Below, in pieces: positions 61,370 to 64,000 of a DNA stretch of 64,000 bases. This stretch comes from Dipteris shenzhenensis (taxonomy: Eukaryota > Polypodiophyta > Polypodiopsida > Gleicheniales): NCBI GenBank assembly GCA_047967505.1, contig CM106538.1; one strand, given 5' to 3'. The position numbers and the translations under genes are program-made. The notes beneath the pieces were generated by a model. The model saw only the letters and a list, made by a program, of their open reading frames with translations, was not told the DNA's origin and did no database searches. The first letter of the stretch is position 1; each line of letters begins with the position of its first letter.

Positions 61370-62230
61370 CGCCTATGGGACGAAGTACACAGAAAAGCGA
61401 ACTCATACAAGCCTCAGTGGGCTGAAGCAAAGGGCACGCAAGGACCCTTGCTGAGTACTAATTTATGCTAACAAAGTCATAATCATAGAAATAGTCAACT
61501 GCAACTGCATAGTGGGCCAGATCAATCTATCGAATATTAGGAACAAACTGAAAAAAAAGTCAGTCTCGGCGCTGGGACTTGGAAACAGAATCAGAATCCG
61601 AAGCCTGGTACAGTGATGGCTCTCTGGCAAGCTGCGAAGATGTCTCATATTTGTGTCTGTCGAGTTGTCTCGCGTTGCGGTGGGGGACGCGGTCTCCTCG
61701 CTCTCTGGACTCTTCGGGCTATGTCCAAAGTGACCCCTCATCTTTGTCAGTCCCCCCTGAGGAAAGCTGTGATAGGTCGGACCTCAATAGAGTGTACTCT
61801 AGGGACTCTCTGTCACGCATGTGGTCTCTGCGCCCCTCTCTCTGTGGTATTGTGCCGGCTGCTCATTCAGACTGCTCTCACGTCGGCTAGCTCCTCCTCC
61901 TCCACTCCACTGTGTTCGGGGGATGACTCTAATGTATGGAAGTCTGTGACGCATCTCTGTGCCCGGTCATCCTCTATGTCCTGTGGTGGTTTGGCCATCC
62001 CTTGCTGCTCTCTGATTTGTCGCAGTAGTGTCTCCTTGTGCCGACGCATCTCCATCAGATACAGACCTGGTCATGGCAATGGATCAGTCATGACAAAGGG
62101 ACGAAGCCACTCCCCTCCAGAGAGAGAGCGGTAGCATCCTCGGATCTCGTAGTAGGCTGGGCAAACACAAAGAAAATGCTTCTCTGTCTCAACCGCCCCA
62201 GTGTACATAGCGTGCAGACCCGTTGCTCTC
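61370..62230 (-). pseudogene. LINE D, ORF2 C-terminal zinc finger and 3' UTR
   Basis: On the minus strand: ETEKHFLCVCPAYYEIRGCY and MEMRRHKETLLRQIREQQGM, which correspond to the zinc-finger end of LINE C (ESEEHFICKCPLYYELRGRF, YLRDHQ). A ~450-bp 3' UTR ends at the (CT)n run, so the tail differs from the TTTC tails of LINE C and LINE-1. A copy of its upper part is repeated at 62860-63090. Confidence 0.6.
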
Positions 62231-62394
62231 CGAGTATACCTACTGCTCACAGACTCGTTGCTCTCCGAGTATACCTGCTGCTCACTCTCCCGCTAGCCTC
62301 TCCCTCTCACTAGTCTCTCCCGCTCAGCCTCTCCCTCCCGCTAGCCTCTCCCTGCTCAGCCTCTCCTCTCCCGTTAGCCCCCCCCCCCCCCCCC

Positions 62395-62455
<61 letters not shown>

Positions 62456-62740
62456 TGTACTTCGTACCCCGTCCGTACCTCAGTACCTTTGTCGTTTGTA
62501 CCCGTGTCAGTAGGCAGCCAGTACTGTACAGTCCTGTCGTCTGTACCTCCCCTCGTCCGTACAGCCCGTCAACAAGCAGCCAATACAGTATCGCCCGTCA
62601 GCAGAAGCCGTACCTCTCCATTCGTGCCTCTCCCTCCTTACCTGTTAGAAGCAGCTAACTAACCCTAACCTCGAGTTGGGCTAAACTCCCAACCCAACCC
62701 GAGGGTTAGGTTAAGCTAGGGGGTTCAGATAGATAGCCGG
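61859..62740. repeat. large tandem duplication, unit 1
   Basis: From GCTCATTCAGACTGCTCTC to GTTCAGATAGATAGCC. It holds part of LINE D (-), a CCCGCTAGCCTC repeat, a C run (62379-62394), a long (CT)n (62396-62450), a CCGTACC-rich tract (62455-62600), and CTAACCCTAACC DNA (62650-62720). It lacks the insertion found in unit 2. Confidence 0.8.
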
Positions 62741-63217
62741 TTGCTCATCGAGACTGCTCTCACATCGGCTAGCTCCTCCTCCACTCCATTGTGTTCGGGG
62801 GATGACTCAAATGTATGGAAGTCTGTGACGCGTCTCTGTGCCCGGTCATCCTCTATGTCCTATGGTGGTTTGGCCATCCCCTGCTGCTCTCTGATTTGCC
62901 GCAAAAGCGTCTCCTTGTGCCGACGCATCTCCATCAGATAAAGCCCGATACAGACCTGGTCATGGCAATGGATCAGTCGTGACAAAGGTACGAAGGCACT
63001 CCCCTCCAAAAAGAGAGCGGTAGCGTCCACGGATCTCGTAGTAGGCTGGGCAAACACAAAGAAAGTGCTCCTCTGTCTCAACCGCCCCAGTGTACATAGC
63101 GTGTAGACCCATTGCTCTCTGAGTATACCTGCTGCTCACTCTCCCGCTAGCCTCTCCCGCTTAGCCTCTCCCTCCCACTAGCCTCTCCCTGCTCAGCCTC
63201 TCCTCTCCCGTTAGCCC

Positions 63218-63224
<7 letters not shown>

Positions 63225-63272
<48 letters not shown>
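63225..63272. repeat. (CT)n microsatellite in unit 2
   Basis: CT run matching 62396-62450 of unit 1. Confidence 0.9.
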
Positions 63273-63276
<4 letters not shown>

Positions 63277-63467
63277 TGTACTCTGTACCTCGTCCGTACT
63301 CCGTACCGCGTCCGTACCTCAGTACCTTCGTCGTTCGTACCCCCGTCAGCAGGCAGCCACTACTGTACAGTCCTGTCGTCCGTACCTCCCCTCGTCCGTA
63401 CAGCCCGTCAGCAAGCAGCCAATACAGTACCGCCCGTCAGGAGAAGTTGTACCTCTCCATTCGTGCC

Positions 63468-63834
63468 GCTCACCTCACCTTTGCCCAGATTTGTACTCTC
63501 ATAGCAGGAGGCAGAGTCGATGGACAGGATTTCCAGTATTATTCTGGTTCTCAGACTCCGTGACACCTGGACTTGTATCTTTGCATTGGCATATTGTGCT
63601 CATCCCCCCCATTTTGCATCCGGGGGCGGTTTCCGTGCATCTAGTTTACTCTGTATTTAGGCTCAGATTTGACATTATGTACTTTCACTTGCATTATATT
63701 GCGTAGCACTTAGATGATATTCGACGATGCCTCTTCTTTGGGGCACGTTGATTTTGTGCTATCTTGTATGCAGAGTTCTTGATGTCCCATGGGCCCATTT
63801 TGGCCTCTAGTGGACAATAATACACTTTCTTTCC
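63468..63834 (+). mobile_element. 5'-truncated LINE C-family insertion
   Basis: It matches the last ~30 codons of ORF2 and the whole 3' UTR of LINE C (reverse of 49160-49545) almost perfectly, and ends CACTTTCTTTC. Unit 1 of the duplication shows the empty site (TTCGTGCC, TCTCCCTC, CTTACC at 62630-62650). It inserted in a pyrimidine-rich target after the duplication arose. Confidence 0.85.
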
Positions 63835-64000
63835 TTACCCGTTAGAAGCAGCTAACTAACCCTAACCTCGAGTTGGGCTAAACCCCCAACCCAACCCAGG
63901 GGTTAGGTTAAGCTAGGGGGTTCAGACAGACAGCCAACAATGGACTACTGGCCTACACTCTCCTCCAAGTCCCCCTTAACTTCCTCAACTCCTTCAACAT

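Larger units (their letters stand above)
62741..63935. repeat. large tandem duplication, unit 2 (with LINE insertion)
   Basis: Repeats unit 1 in the same order with a few percent divergence (for example 9 extra bases AAGCCCGAT at about 62942), and ends GTTCAGACAGACAGCC. It carries an extra 367 bp at 63468-63834. Confidence 0.8.

Overview
The window is plant nuclear DNA from a repeat-rich genome. It has spliceosomal introns, plant Ty1/copia and Ty3/gypsy LTR retrotransposons primed by initiator tRNA-Met, and plant-type LINEs. A fern, gymnosperm or other large-genome lineage would fit, but the sequence alone does not decide. There are no bacterial features, no tRNA or rRNA genes and no CRISPR. 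Nearly all of the sequence is transposable elements in various stages of decay.

One host gene runs through it on the + strand. Three exons (4411-4830, 5084-5333, 43853-44018) join in frame with GT/AG sites. They encode about 278 residues of a protein with a G-x-G-x-x-Q-type motif like that of fucosyltransferase-fold plant proteins. The intron between exons 2 and 3 is 38,519 bp and holds most of the elements described here. The gene starts upstream of the window, and the next exon was not found before position 64000.

Layout. 1-1068: copia gag and 3' LTR. 1262-4090: LINE fragment (-). 5421-15194: decayed copia element, itself interrupted by a Ty3/gypsy element of 6.6 kb (7442-14045, TSD TAGTT). 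15195-18350: older relics. 18360-23343: plant L1-type LINE A (+), fused to a copia RNase H/3' LTR end (23345-24119). 24900-25440: copia gag relic (-). 27259-36114: LINE B (+), with 15-bp target duplications, interrupted by the 3' part of a chromovirus (33200-35690). 36158-42074: chromovirus (-) with a 1474-codon gag-pol frame. 42240-43519: low-complexity DNA, a 131-bp tandem duplication and an unidentified coding-like segment. 44528-48540: LTR-like DNA, a deleted gypsy relic, a copia RT relic and a foldback. 49155-61320: LINE C (-), split by an apparently intact Ty3/gypsy element (51318-57764) with two identical 456-bp LTRs, TSD CTCTC, and an uninterrupted 1567-codon gag-pol frame. 61321-63935: tail of LINE D in a large tandem duplication whose second copy carries a 5'-truncated LINE insertion.

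The most unusual signal is that several unrelated LTRs contain clusters of short perfect hairpins. The best is 34840-35127: eleven hairpins, nine of them spaced at mostly about 20 bp, whose stems differ in sequence but remain self-complementary. Five of them have C(UNCG)G loops. A copia LTR at 23934-24021 has a similar cluster, including a 9-bp stem on TACG and an 11-bp stem. Other LTRs here hold the TATA sequence in the loop of a GCCCT...AGGGC palindrome.
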